From NCBI GenBank assembly GCA_022496805.1, contig CM040090.1, forward strand, positions 8,736,001-8,800,000: a stretch of DNA of 64,000 nucleotides, written 5' to 3'. Position numbers and translations under genes: made by a program. Each line of letters begins with the position of its first letter. Within the stretch, counting starts at the first letter, position 1. Source of the DNA: Pohlia nutans (Eukaryota > Streptophyta > Bryopsida > Bryales > Mniaceae). This document shows, one piece after another, positions 1-10,072 of the stretch. Below the pieces are notes generated by a model. It saw only the letters and a program-made list of their open reading frames with translations. It was not told the DNA's origin and did no database searches.

Positions 1-472
1 ATGTTTTTCATCCATTCAATTTTTAAAAAAAATCTTGTGCTAGTCGGTTACCATTTGTACGGTACGGATCTTCAAGATAAGATATTGAGAGTTTTTGAAA
101 AATAGTAAAAGTGGTTTATGTCAAGTTTCATTCTTAGTTCAAAAAGTGAGACCTTAAACATGATTTTCCATAATAAGAAGAATCAAATATTGAAAACCAT
201 ACCATCTTGTAGTACATGTTATTCCAATTTCATTACAATATTTAAAAAAAAATTAATGTTAATTTTGGATTTTTAATTGAATTTCAAGAGAAAACCTTGC
301 AAAATTAATTAAAAAATATTAATACAAATATGATGAATCCAACCGTACAAATGTGATCTTCACATTCACATTTACAACTTTTCTTTCTACATCAACTCCA
401 TTTTCGTTTTTCATCAAACATTTTATAACGAATCTTTGAAAACAGTGTTGAATCGGGACCTTAAAGGGCTAA
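1..472. mobile_element. TTAA-type MITE, family R, cut by window edge
   Basis: This is the right-hand part of a repeat found in fuller form at 26009-26557 and 32790-33338. The three share the interior (a block with ATTTGTACGGTA near the left, another with CCAACCGTACA near 340) and the end GTTGAATCGGGAC-TTAAAGGG. Here the terminal TTAA is mutated to CTAA. No coding capacity is seen. Confidence 0.75.
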
Positions 473-1173
473 AGCGTAGTGAAAAATTCCATGAAAACGA
501 CTAAAAATTAGTATAATTTGTTTTTTTAGCCACTTGGCTAGAATTTGCACAAATCATTTTCACTGCTGAAGGACGTAATGTGGGGCACCCAATTTTACCA
601 AACTTATATTTATTTTTCTTCGATGTAAGTAAGCACGGGCGTTTTGTGCATTCAACTTTAGCACAGGCATTCTCTGCATTTTCGTCAATTTTGCAATGGA
701 TAGCTGTCCAACTGAGCAAAGTCTTTACAATATTCATGGACACAGACAGTGGCAGTATGCCCAGGCTTAAAATAGGAGATTCCCTTTGAAAACTAAGTGT
801 CCATAACAGTGATTTTCAACATATATTTAAAAATCAAAAGGTATGGCTTACCGTATTCCTTTCTATTGGTGCATTTTGATACCTTCTTTTAAGCTTCTTA
901 ACTAATTTATTTCAACTCCTTACGAAAGCGCTCATGATCTTAGAAAGGAAAACAAATAAAAAATAAAAAATTCCTTGTGAAAGCAGTAATGCAGCTACTT
1001 TTGACCAATTTGGGCACTTATATTGGACATAGAGTGAGTGATTGCACATAGAGTGAGTGATTTCAAATGATGTTGATATGATAACACGTTCTTTACAACT
1101 TATTGGGTAAGATTTGAATTTATTTCCAGTTTGATGCCGATTCTAAGTTACTGCATGTAAACTCTCATCACAA
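473..1173. other. A+T-rich intergenic DNA, no gene seen
   Basis: Only short open frames occur here, with no recognisable domain or splice-supported exon. I see nothing further to annotate. Confidence 0.5.
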
Positions 1174-1544
1174 TTGAGGGCCGCTTCACACTACGGCCGT
1201 CCAAGTTGAGAGGCCGTGGGATTGAGTGGCCAAATTTTGTTGAGAGTCTAAAGAAATCTACTGAAAATAGGCAATAAAATATAGTTTTCGTTTTTTATGA
1301 AAAGAAATCGATGGCCTCTTGACCATAGTTTGGATTTCCATTCCCTTCCGACCCAAACTTCCTTTCGAGAGGCCGTCGCTTTGATAAAAAAGTGTTGTCA
1401 TGTACGCATTTTAGAGGGTGATTACCTTTGAACTTTGGCCTCTAGTGTGAAGGATCGAGAGGCCGAATTCTTGGTTTCTTGCAATCCGATTGGTTGAAAT
1501 CGACGGCCTCCTGACCTTTGGTCATAGTGTGAAGCGGCCTTGAG
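1174..1544. mobile_element. MITE with perfect 15-bp TIRs and 5-bp TSD
   Basis: The element runs 1179-1539. It starts GGCCGCTTCACACTA and ends TAGTGTGAAGCGGCC, a perfect 15-bp terminal inverted repeat. It is flanked on both sides by TTGAG (1174-1178 and 1540-1544), which I read as a target-site duplication. Interior copies of GAGAGGCCG are scattered through it. It is non-coding; the superfamily is not assigned. Confidence 0.85.
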
Positions 1545-1849
1545 TTAACCAAAAAGAGTGTCTCAAAGTAGAAAGAAACCTTGAACACACTTTAAACTCG
1601 TTTTGAGTTCAAAAAGACTGCAAAACTAGTTGATAGTGAGATGTTGAATAATCTAAAGCAAGGCCCTACACCATCATGGGTATGGAACTTGTGACCTCCC
1701 CAATGCTAAAGGAGAGTTCTCACAAGTTCCTTCAAGTCAAGAGACCTGACCACGAGAACTATTTATGAACAATGAATGTCAAAAAATCATAATTATAAGG
1801 AAGAGAACTCCACTTAAACTTTGCTCATAGAGCAATTATGTTTTTAGAT

Positions 1850-2357
1850 AACTCTACTATTTCATTTCCAAACTTCCTCTTTAGTTTGAATGATTTTTTG
1901 ATGAAATGGGTTGAAATGTAATATTGTAAATAGAGTGATTTTTGGAGATGTTTTGGTTGCTTAGTTTTATGAGATTTTTTTTTCAAGAGCACGTTTGAAC
2001 TAAAATCTTTGAATTTTTTGGAGAATCACTGCAACATGAAATGAGGCATAAAATTTTCACAAATCAACCCCTTTCTAATTTGATCACACATGCATGCAAC
2101 TATCTTGCTATGAAATTTTGTTGTATTCCTTTTCCTTGCAAAAAGTTCATGATAGATGAAAAAACATGGATGAAATTTGTACATTGTCCAAAAATCGAAC
2201 GGTTGGTCTTTTAGAAGTTAAACAAATTTAGGACCTTGTTTGCAACTTCTAAATATTATGAGATGAAAGTAAATCTTACTTTAAGTTGTTTCAACCACCA
2301 TCATGTAAAGAAAACAAGAGCTAAGTTCAAACACTCCCGCGTTCCTTTAGGGGTTAA
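1850..2357. mobile_element. TTAA-type MITE remnant, family D
   Basis: The sequence around 1915-2000 resembles 62020-62100, and the element ends TTTAGGGGTTAA at about 2346-2357. It is related to the full copy at 29020-29600. The left end is not clearly preserved, so the start is approximate. Confidence 0.5.
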
Positions 2358-2467
2358 TATCGGGATTTGAGGCAAAGACATATTCACATTTTGCACTGCA
2401 AATGGGTAGCTTCTGCTAAGTTCTCACCAAGGCTTAATTCCAGCATCATATGGAGTCTATGAAATTT

Positions 2468-2865
2468 GCTCATGAGTTTGCCATGCCTGCATAAAAGGTA
2501 TCCATACTCTAGGTGCTCATCATGGCCGTTGAGGAAGGACAGTCTGAAGTCATAAGATGCCTTCATAACGGATTCCTATCAGAGAATGACTATGATATTT
2601 TGAATTCAAAGCCCACTTTCCACCAATGCTCAAGCTCTCAGCCTTGCACTTGGTTGCTCAAAATTTGCAATTCTCTCATGAGTTTGCGATGCCGGTAGAA
2701 AGGCGGGTATCCATATTCTAGGGCCCATCGAGGAAGGACTGTCTCCAGTCACGAGAACCATTCATAACGGAATCCTATTTGCAGAAAACAAGTATGATAT
2801 TCTAAATTCAATGCCCAAGCTCAAGCACTCTCTGAGCCTCACCCTAGATTGCTCAAAATTGATAC
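2468..2865. repeat. Imperfect tandem duplication, about 210-bp unit
   Basis: Two diverged copies (about 2468-2660 and 2675-2865) share several blocks, including GAGTTTGC(C/G)ATGCC, GAGGAAGGAC and TTCATAACGGA. Neither keeps a convincing reading frame, so this looks like a decayed repeat or an old gene fragment. I do not recognise it. Confidence 0.6.
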
Positions 2866-3850
2866 CATATACAAAAAGACGATGTTTTCACTGAAATTCG
2901 TGAATCATGCTTAATCCCGTGATTACAAAGGGAGTATTTTGACTGTGATGCAAATCCATGGATTAAGTGTATACATAGGGAATATTTTGACTATCAAAAT
3001 GTATATACATGACCAAAATCCATGACAATAAGCCATCATCATCATGATCAAAATCCATGAATTAAGGTGCCAGATTGTTTACAGTGCCCTAAAGCAATTG
3101 TCAACCACGCACAAAGATTAACCTTTAAACATCAGACCCATGACCATGGAATCAAGTTGTACATGCCATACTCGATTTTTCCACTATAAATAACATATAA
3201 GTTCAAATTTATATATTTAGTAGATGAGGCCATGTGTCTACTACGAACCATGATCTTTTTCACATATTTTGATGAAAATTTGAAATTATTATGATTTTTG
3301 AAATGATTGTAAAGAAAATTCATGCCAATTACAAATTATACTGAAAAATTCCAATTTCTTTTTACCAAAGGTGTAAATTACAATGAATAAAAGAATAGTA
3401 AATGAAAATCGTTTGTGCATCTAAATTTAGAAATTTGTTCGACCATGGTAATATCCACCAAACTTGTAACTCCAATAAAACACTCAAATTTCAAAGTTTT
3501 CCTAAAATTCAAAGTGGAGTAAAAACTAGACTTGATAAGCTTCATTTTGTTAATTAAGCTCAAATGCAATATAACTCATTTTTATGATTCAAATTTAGTT
3601 TAAGTAAGAAAAAATTAAAAAATCCAAAATACACGACATGGTGAATTGTTTTTACAACTCCTTGTGTAATTGGGACTCATGCCAAATCCTAAAATAGCTT
3701 GAATGACTAGAATTTAACTTGAAGAGTGGCCTGATCAACGAAGAGCCTTTACAAAAAAAATTGAATGAAAATTCCTTCATTTACTTTGTGATACTTCAAT
3801 TCACTTTGGATCAGTTACATCCATTTGCCATTATATGATTGCAACGACGT
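2866..3850. other. A+T-rich intergenic DNA with repeat remnants
   Basis: No gene is seen. From about 3120 the sequence (TTAACCTTTAAACATCAGACCC and following) looks like a decayed relative of the TTAA element at 55814-56547, sharing CCATGGAAT-type and ATTATTATGATTTTTGAA-type blocks. Confidence 0.4.
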
Positions 3851-4668
3851 TTAACCCTTTAATGCCTAGCTGACCACATTATGGTCACTACAACGTCCGA
3901 AATGCAAATAGCAGAGAATCCGTGAAGAATTGGAACTTCAGTTTTGAAGTTCAGATTTGCCCACATACATTACGCACCTTCCAGAAAAAGAAATTTTCAA
4001 TTTGGAATTGTACAACTATCAAAATACCTATCAACATAACGCGAAAATACTGCAAATACTTGAAAATACAGTAAATACTTACAAATACAACATATGTATT
4101 GTGTAGTATTTATTGTATTTGGAAGTTTGTTATCTTGTTTTATTTTTTTGGATTGTGTTCTCTTCGTCATCTTCCATTAGTGTGTGTAATCCGATCTTGA
4201 CTAATGTACCCACTCCTTTCAATTTTCAACGTATAAAATTTTGTCCTAAACCGTACATGGACAAGTCACTTTCACTTATAAATCTCACAATAATTATGTG
4301 TGAGTCTATTTTTGATATGAAAGATTGCAACGGAGAGGTGTTGACATAGGGCATAGCTTTTATTTTAACTTCTTTGCTTTTATTTTTGAAAATTTACCTC
4401 AAATTATGTTTAACTTTGAAGTCACACACCCCCCAAAATCTCGTTTTTGAGCGTGCATTATACAGTTCAAATACATACTATAATCTTCCGATCCCACTAT
4501 CGGATGATTCTCAAATTTTGATAAAATATGTGCTCTCGAGTTGAGAATAGAATTGTACGGTTACTTTCTAATTTAACTCATTCTATTTTTGGTAGTCTCA
4601 ACCATAGTGGAAAAATCTACTGAAATCCAGGGCTCTGAGCTACAGTACCCTAGGCACTAAAGGGTTAA
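3851..4668. mobile_element. TTAA-type MITE, 818 bp, family J
   Basis: It begins TTAACCCTTTAATGCC and ends GGCACTAAAGGGTTAA, giving imperfect inverted ends inside flanking TTAA. The interior is A+T-rich and non-coding. An inverted, truncated copy of its left part lies at 7280-7511 (shared cytosine-poor TACTTGAAAATAC-type tract and TGACCACATTATGGTCA-like region). Confidence 0.75.
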
Positions 4669-6249
4669 GGATTAATCACCGGCAATGAACGAGTCTACTT
4701 GGAAATCATGGTTTTATTTTGGGACAAAATTCAAGTCAATATCATCATACTTTCAAAAATCCATAGGACTTCAATGGTACATGGCCAAGCCTTTTTGGCC
4801 TTGTCTGCCTGGGCTCCATCCGTACTCCCAAATCCCAATACCTCAAGTGACCACTACCCGTCCTGTAGCTGAAACAGTTGGAGCTTTGTGATGCAGATTT
4901 GCATCAATAAACAGGGAGCTTCTGGACCATTCCCATATGCGAAATAAGTAATTGTACACCTCCATAATAGGCACGTAATTGTCATCTGTATGTAATGTGT
5001 ATGTAGTTGTACATAATGTACTTACGTGGTACATTGGAGGCTCATCTGGGAAATATTAACCATCTCCCACATGAGAACAGTCCTAAAGAGCCTCCCTATG
5101 ATGCTGTATTGTATGAGAGACAGTACAGTACTTACGGAGTACATTAGGGGCTCATCCAGGAATTTGTCATCTGGGAAAAATTAACCATCTCTAATATGGG
5201 AACGGCCCTGTCATACTTACGAGGGACCTTCACACCTTGTTTAAAGGAACACAATCATTTCAAACATACAGGTAGTAACGTGTTCTACAGGAAAAACCAG
5301 TACATTGAAATCAGCGTATACTGTGGATGGGTGATGGTGTCGGTACATTCATCCATTTGGACACGTTTTTGGATGAATTTTATCACTATGTTAAAGCCTC
5401 TCGAAAATACCATGGGCCGCAGTATAAGGTGATTACAACTCTGTTTTGTCCATCAGAATATCAAATAAGTCATGAGATTCTCAGGGAAATGTCATAGTAC
5501 CTTGGCTGGTTTGGCGCTTGGTTGCCCAAAAAGTAATCAATTCTTTAAATTTCTTTGTTAAATTTATGAAATCTCAAAAAACAATTTCTTCAATATTTGG
5601 GACTTCAAAAATTGATTAATTTCTGCAGGCCACAACAACATGATCCAGGCAACCCAAAAAAATGCATCCTTCACAAGTTTTGTGATTTGCCACAAGGATC
5701 ATGCTTTTAGTGACACCTACCTAAAATTTCGTAAGTACACAACCTCATTCTTATCTATACGACACCCATTCATCCCACCGACTGGAAACCGATGGATGAA
5801 TTTCATCTATAGGATGCTTCACATGCAGTTACCGCCTTTTCATTCGTCAGAAATACCGGTACCGCGCTACTAAATCTTGGTGGGAGCCAGAAGATGCCAC
5901 CTATTGCTAATTGGAGCTTGGCCAAAATTATCCCGTTGCACAGGTGCCCTTTAAAAGTGAGTAACGGTATAAAGATAGAAAAGCATGAGGGACATGGAAT
6001 TGGATAGAATATTCTACTTTTTTTCCAAAAAGGAACTGCCCCTCATTTCGGATTCCAAGACCTCGGAGCTCCCGCTCGGTGTACCATTGTACCGGCCCCT
6101 GCGTCGGTACCCGAATCTGGCCCCTGAAACTGTAGCATTTTGTCGATCCCCGTGTCGTCCTACGGCCCCGGTACCCGAACCGGTATAGACTTTTTCTCAC
6201 CCCATGTTCAGGGTCAAACCATGTGAGGGGCTAATTTTAACCCCTAAAC
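4669..6249. other. Intergenic DNA with small direct duplications, no gene seen
   Basis: About 5025-5090 and 5132-5205 are diverged direct copies (shared GTACTTACG, GTACATT, GGCTCATC and TTAACCATCTC blocks). About 5850-6185 holds many GGTACC/CCGGTA-rich words but no gene. I found no splice-supported exon. Confidence 0.4.
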
Positions 6250-6364
6250 GTTTCGACCCTTTTGTTTTTTTTTTGACACAAACAAAGGGAGACCCTTTAT
6301 TGCGAGAAAGAAACAAGATACAGCCCAACCCCACTGTGACCAGCGAGGAGTTTCGACCCTTTTG
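6250..6364 (-). mobile_element. 5'-truncated LINE 3' tail with 15-bp target duplication
   Basis: A 15-bp direct repeat, GTTTCGACCCTTTTG, occurs at 6250-6264 and 6350-6364. Between them are 85 bp. Read on the minus strand, they carry an AATAAAGGGTCTCCC block and end in a run of A (T run at 6265-6274 on plus). Target duplication plus poly-A tail plus severe 5' truncation is the signature of target-primed reverse transcription. No coding part remains. Confidence 0.75.
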
Positions 6365-7279
6365 AGCAGAACGGTAGATATTCTAGCCTCAAGAATAGAT
6401 ATTAGCATGGTTGGTTCACATGTACATGAGGTGTACATGAGAGGACAATTGTAAGGTGACATACTTGCATTTGGAGGCCTCTCCAATATTATTAACATCT
6501 ACTTGACACAAGAGATTATTTAAACTGGTAGTGAATTAAATAGGCTTGCAAAGGTAACTTGGATGCTTAGTGCTTCGAATATAGTCAAACTTGTCATACT
6601 CATGAGTAGTAAATTGGGAGATTTCCTAATCCTATCACAAGAGTGATTCCACGCGCTACAAGCGTAATCGTGAAGGCCTTTCCATATATTGCCTCTAAAT
6701 CTATCTCTATCCCATCTAAACTCTAGAATCACATTAATAGCCTTCATTGGCTTTGCCTTGCCCTTGAAGTGAACGTGCATAATATTCGACATCATCATCC
6801 ATGCAAAATTAGTAGCTAGTTTGTTTAAAAGAAGGTGGAGGTAATGGCAACTAAGAGGGGGAGGTCAACAAGATCTCAAAGCTCCAAATATATAATAAAA
6901 AAGAAGATACTAGACTAACTTAATGTCGGTACTGGAGCAGCACGCTAGTTGGCAATTTTTCTAATTCTAAAAATTGTCATTTTTTTTCCTTGAAAAGTTA
7001 GATGGCGCTGCATGTGCTTGGCTACGTGTCGGCAAGCGCTGGCAGCGTTTTTTTTCTTTGATGGTTTTTTCTCTTTTTCTTTTTTCTTTGTTTTTCACTC
7101 TACTCTAGAGACTTCCAACGACCGGCTTTGTGCATCCTTTTTTGAATGAACTTCTATATCGTTGAATGGATGCAAAGGCAATGCGCATGAAGGCATTTGA
7201 ATGTTATGAGAAACAAACGTCCGGTTGTTTCAAATAAAAAATAAAAAAATGTTATGAGAAACATAGCATAGTGCATGTG
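6365..7279. other. Intergenic DNA, no gene seen
   Basis: Several short frames occur, none with a recognisable domain. I see no splice-supported exon, RNA gene or structured repeat. Confidence 0.4.
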
Positions 7280-7511
7280 CAGTATTTGTAAGTATTTGTT
7301 GTATTTTGAGGTATTTGCAGTATTTAGGTGTTATGAACATAGGTATTTTGATACTTGCACAACTCCAAATTGAAAGTTTTTGTTTTGAGAAGATATGTAT
7401 TACAAATCTCAAAAGCTAAACTTCACAATTCAAAATCCAATTCTTCACGGATTTTCTGTTATTTGCATTTCCGACACTCCAATGACCAGAATGCGGTCAG
7501 CTAGGCACTAA
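7280..7511. mobile_element. Inverted fragment of family J MITE
   Basis: Reverse-complement similarity to about 3875-4100, including the TATTTGTAAGTATTTG tract, the TTCCGACACTCC block and GTCAGCTAGGCACTAA at the end. Beginning at 7512 there is also a solo left end of the GAGCAT MITE (see 8437-8754). The fragment is non-coding. Confidence 0.6.
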
Positions 7512-7599
7512 GAGCATGGCCACCCATGCCCTCTCAAAGTCTCTCACAAAAGCCCTAACTTAAATCCTCTCAACCTTAAAGGGTTAAACATTTTGTCAC

Positions 7600-8436
7600 C
7601 CCAAAATGCAGGAATTCTGATACCAAGAACACAGACAGACAGACGGAGGATGGATGGTATATGCTACCCCCGATTTGCACTAATTTTTTAATTTATTTTA
7701 TGTTATTTTTGGCAGAGACGACCTGCAGCGAAGGACAGATTGTGGCATAAGGTTTGCACTAATTTATGCAGGAAAACAGTGCGAGTGTTCCAACTGTTGT
7801 GCACACAAAGCAACTCAAAGGAATTACTGAAGTGCTTTCATATTTTCCTAATGGGGAGTCAACATAAAGGCAATGGCGACCTTGGCTTTCATTAGCCCAG
7901 CCCAACAAGAATATTTTCCTGAACTTGTGAGCCGTGCCTATTCACTTCAGTGGTTTTATTTCCAGAGTGAGATTTGTGGTGCCAATTAACCTTTTAATTG
8001 CCTACATGGTCAAAAAGTGGCCACTTGGAGTTGAAATGAATCATGTAACTCCTAAAGGTCCTGCTTTACTTTGACATTGTTAAAATCGGCACTTCCAAAA
8101 ATTAAAAACCGTGCCGATTTTATCAATGTTCCAAACGTGCCGATCATTTCTCAATTCATTAACCATTAATCGGTAAAAAATAAACTTCTGAATTAAGAAG
8201 TAAATTGGTAAAACATACAAAACGTGTTTAATTGAATTAATTTTCATGCATAGAGTCATGGGCCCACCTCACAAAGACTATTAAGTTAAGAAATTAAATC
8301 AAGTTTACAAACTCAACCTCGTGTATATGCAAAGACAGTTTAGTTGAGTTTTTTTAAACTGTGCTTGAGTTTTTAAGCTCAACTTACTAAGAGGATGAAC
8401 TGTAACAACTTTGAATCACCAATTCATTCTATGGCC
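7600..8436. other. Intergenic DNA, no gene seen
   Basis: I find no exon, RNA gene or clearly bounded repeat. A+T-rich tracts dominate after about 8080. Confidence 0.4.
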
Positions 8437-8754
8437 TAAGAGCATTCCCACCCATGCACTCTAGGACGAACCCTCTCAAATTATTCATCTATATCTGAAG
8501 GGCCCTTGCACTCACACTCCCCCACCCTTGCACGCCCTTCACGTATCAAAAGTGCGCATCAAATAGTCAATGAACCAATGACAAGTAGAATGGGAGGAAT
8601 AATCATTGAATAGTCAACTCAATAGTGTTTTCAAGGCCCAATTTCTAACACGCTAGAATCCAGAGTCAAGAAACATTTTGAAAGGCCCCTTGAAACTTTT
8701 CATCCACTTCTTGAGGTCAGAGACCCTCTGAGGCCATGGGTGGCCATGCTCTAA
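8437..8754. mobile_element. PIF/Harbinger-like MITE with TAA target duplication
   Basis: Flanked by TAA on both sides (8437-8439 and 8752-8754). The left end, GAGCATTCCCACCCATG, and the right end, CATGGGTGGCCATGCTC, form an imperfect terminal inverted repeat. A three-base TAA/TTA duplication is the PIF/Harbinger (Tourist) signature. A solo left end with the same GAGCATGGCCACCCATG sequence occurs at about 7512. Confidence 0.75.
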
Positions 8755-9302
8755 TTCATTGTACGAGGCCTCAAAAGCAACATTTAAACTCAGGTTGTTG
8801 GAAGGCCTACGATTAAATCATAAAACCTAACCTACATACAACTCAGTTCAATTAGATTAGGTTATTGTTGAGTTTTGTTTTCAACTCAAATATTAGTGAA
8901 GGATTTAGAGAGGAACTGGTCGAAGCCAAAAGGTAAACCCAAGTAAAATTACTTTTAAACTCAATTAACATGAAACGTGGGCCATGGATAATAAAAGGAC
9001 TCTCCGTTACCATAGCAAAAATACCGTACCTCATTATTCGGGTCGGTAGGTCACATTGAATAATTATTATTTTTGGATAATCGCTTTCAACAAATGTCAA
9101 ATTTGTGAATATTTTGTGTGATTTCGATTCTCTTTTACACCATATAAAATGAATCTTTTTTTGAAAAAATAATTTCCTAAAGATATAGGCTTCTCTTTGT
9201 ATAATTATTTTTTTGTAGATCTTGACGACTGACTACGGTAGTGAAGTCCTAGAATTATTCCGGAATGTTAAACACTTTAACTAAAACAAAGTACAAATTT
9301 GG

Positions 9303-9365
9303 TTAACCCCTAAATGACAGAGGGGGGTAAGGGAAAAACATAAATGTGTTATAAAATGTAGCATG
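9303..9365. mobile_element. Solo left end of TTAA MITE family A
   Basis: The sequence matches the first 60 bp of the elements at 37028-37577 and 54182-54729, starting TTAACCCCTAAATGACAG. The rest of the element is missing. Confidence 0.7.
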
Positions 9366-10045
9366 ATAGTAGATTTGGCGTAAATAAATCCATAAAACTC
9401 CAACATTTGAAGAAAAGAGAGTTTTTTTTTCAATTTTTTTGTACAGGTAAAATACAAACACCGAAAAATGTTTATATAAATTGATACTTTTCTAATGAAT
9501 TGTTTTTCAAAAATATATTTCATTCAGCAAGTTTGCTTTTAAAAGCGACTGGGAGCTTCTAAACCAACTTTCTATTTGTACTTTGAACCGAAGTAACACT
9601 TGTACGTTCCAAAGACAAAGGAGCACTTCAGTACGATTAGTTGTAGGTATAAATTAGCGGGGCTATCCAGCGAGGTAATTATATTTTAAACAGGTGTAAA
9701 CGGGGACGCCCAGTAAGTTATAATTAATGCATCCGCATGGCCATGATGGGGATGGCCATAGATGGCCATACATGGGTCATTATATGGGGGCCCTGGTTAC
9801 CTGCTCCGACTGCATCGAGTGCGGCTGCTTTGTCTCCTCGGACTCTGTATGTTCTGCAAGGCGGGCCTTGAGGCTCTCGCAATTTTGCTTACGCGAATTC
9901 CTTCGTCCGTTGCTTGCGCTTTTTCGATTGCTCTTTGTTCGTTTTTTTCAGGGCTCTTAAACAGCCAATTCTGTGGACTTTTGTGCTGTTTTTTCGAGTA
10001 AATATTTATTTTTTGGAGAGGTTTGTTGAGGGTGTTGATTGGCAA
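9366..10045. promoter_or_regulatory. Upstream region and likely 5'UTR of the glycosyltransferase gene
   Basis: Composition becomes less A+T-rich from about 9720 onward, ahead of the glycosyltransferase start codon. I do not see a decisive TATA box. The extent of promoter and leader is inferred from position only. Confidence 0.35.
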
Positions 10046-10072
10046 ATGGAATGGACAACTCGTCCGCTGTGA
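10046..10072 (+). promoter_or_regulatory. Overlapping upstream ORF at the glycosyltransferase start
   Basis: An ATG at 10046 lies five bases before the predicted start codon at 10051 and in another frame. It opens eight codons and then stops at 10070-10072, inside the main coding region. Scanning ribosomes would meet it first, so it could lower translation of the main frame. This is inferred; the transcript start is unknown. Confidence 0.45.
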
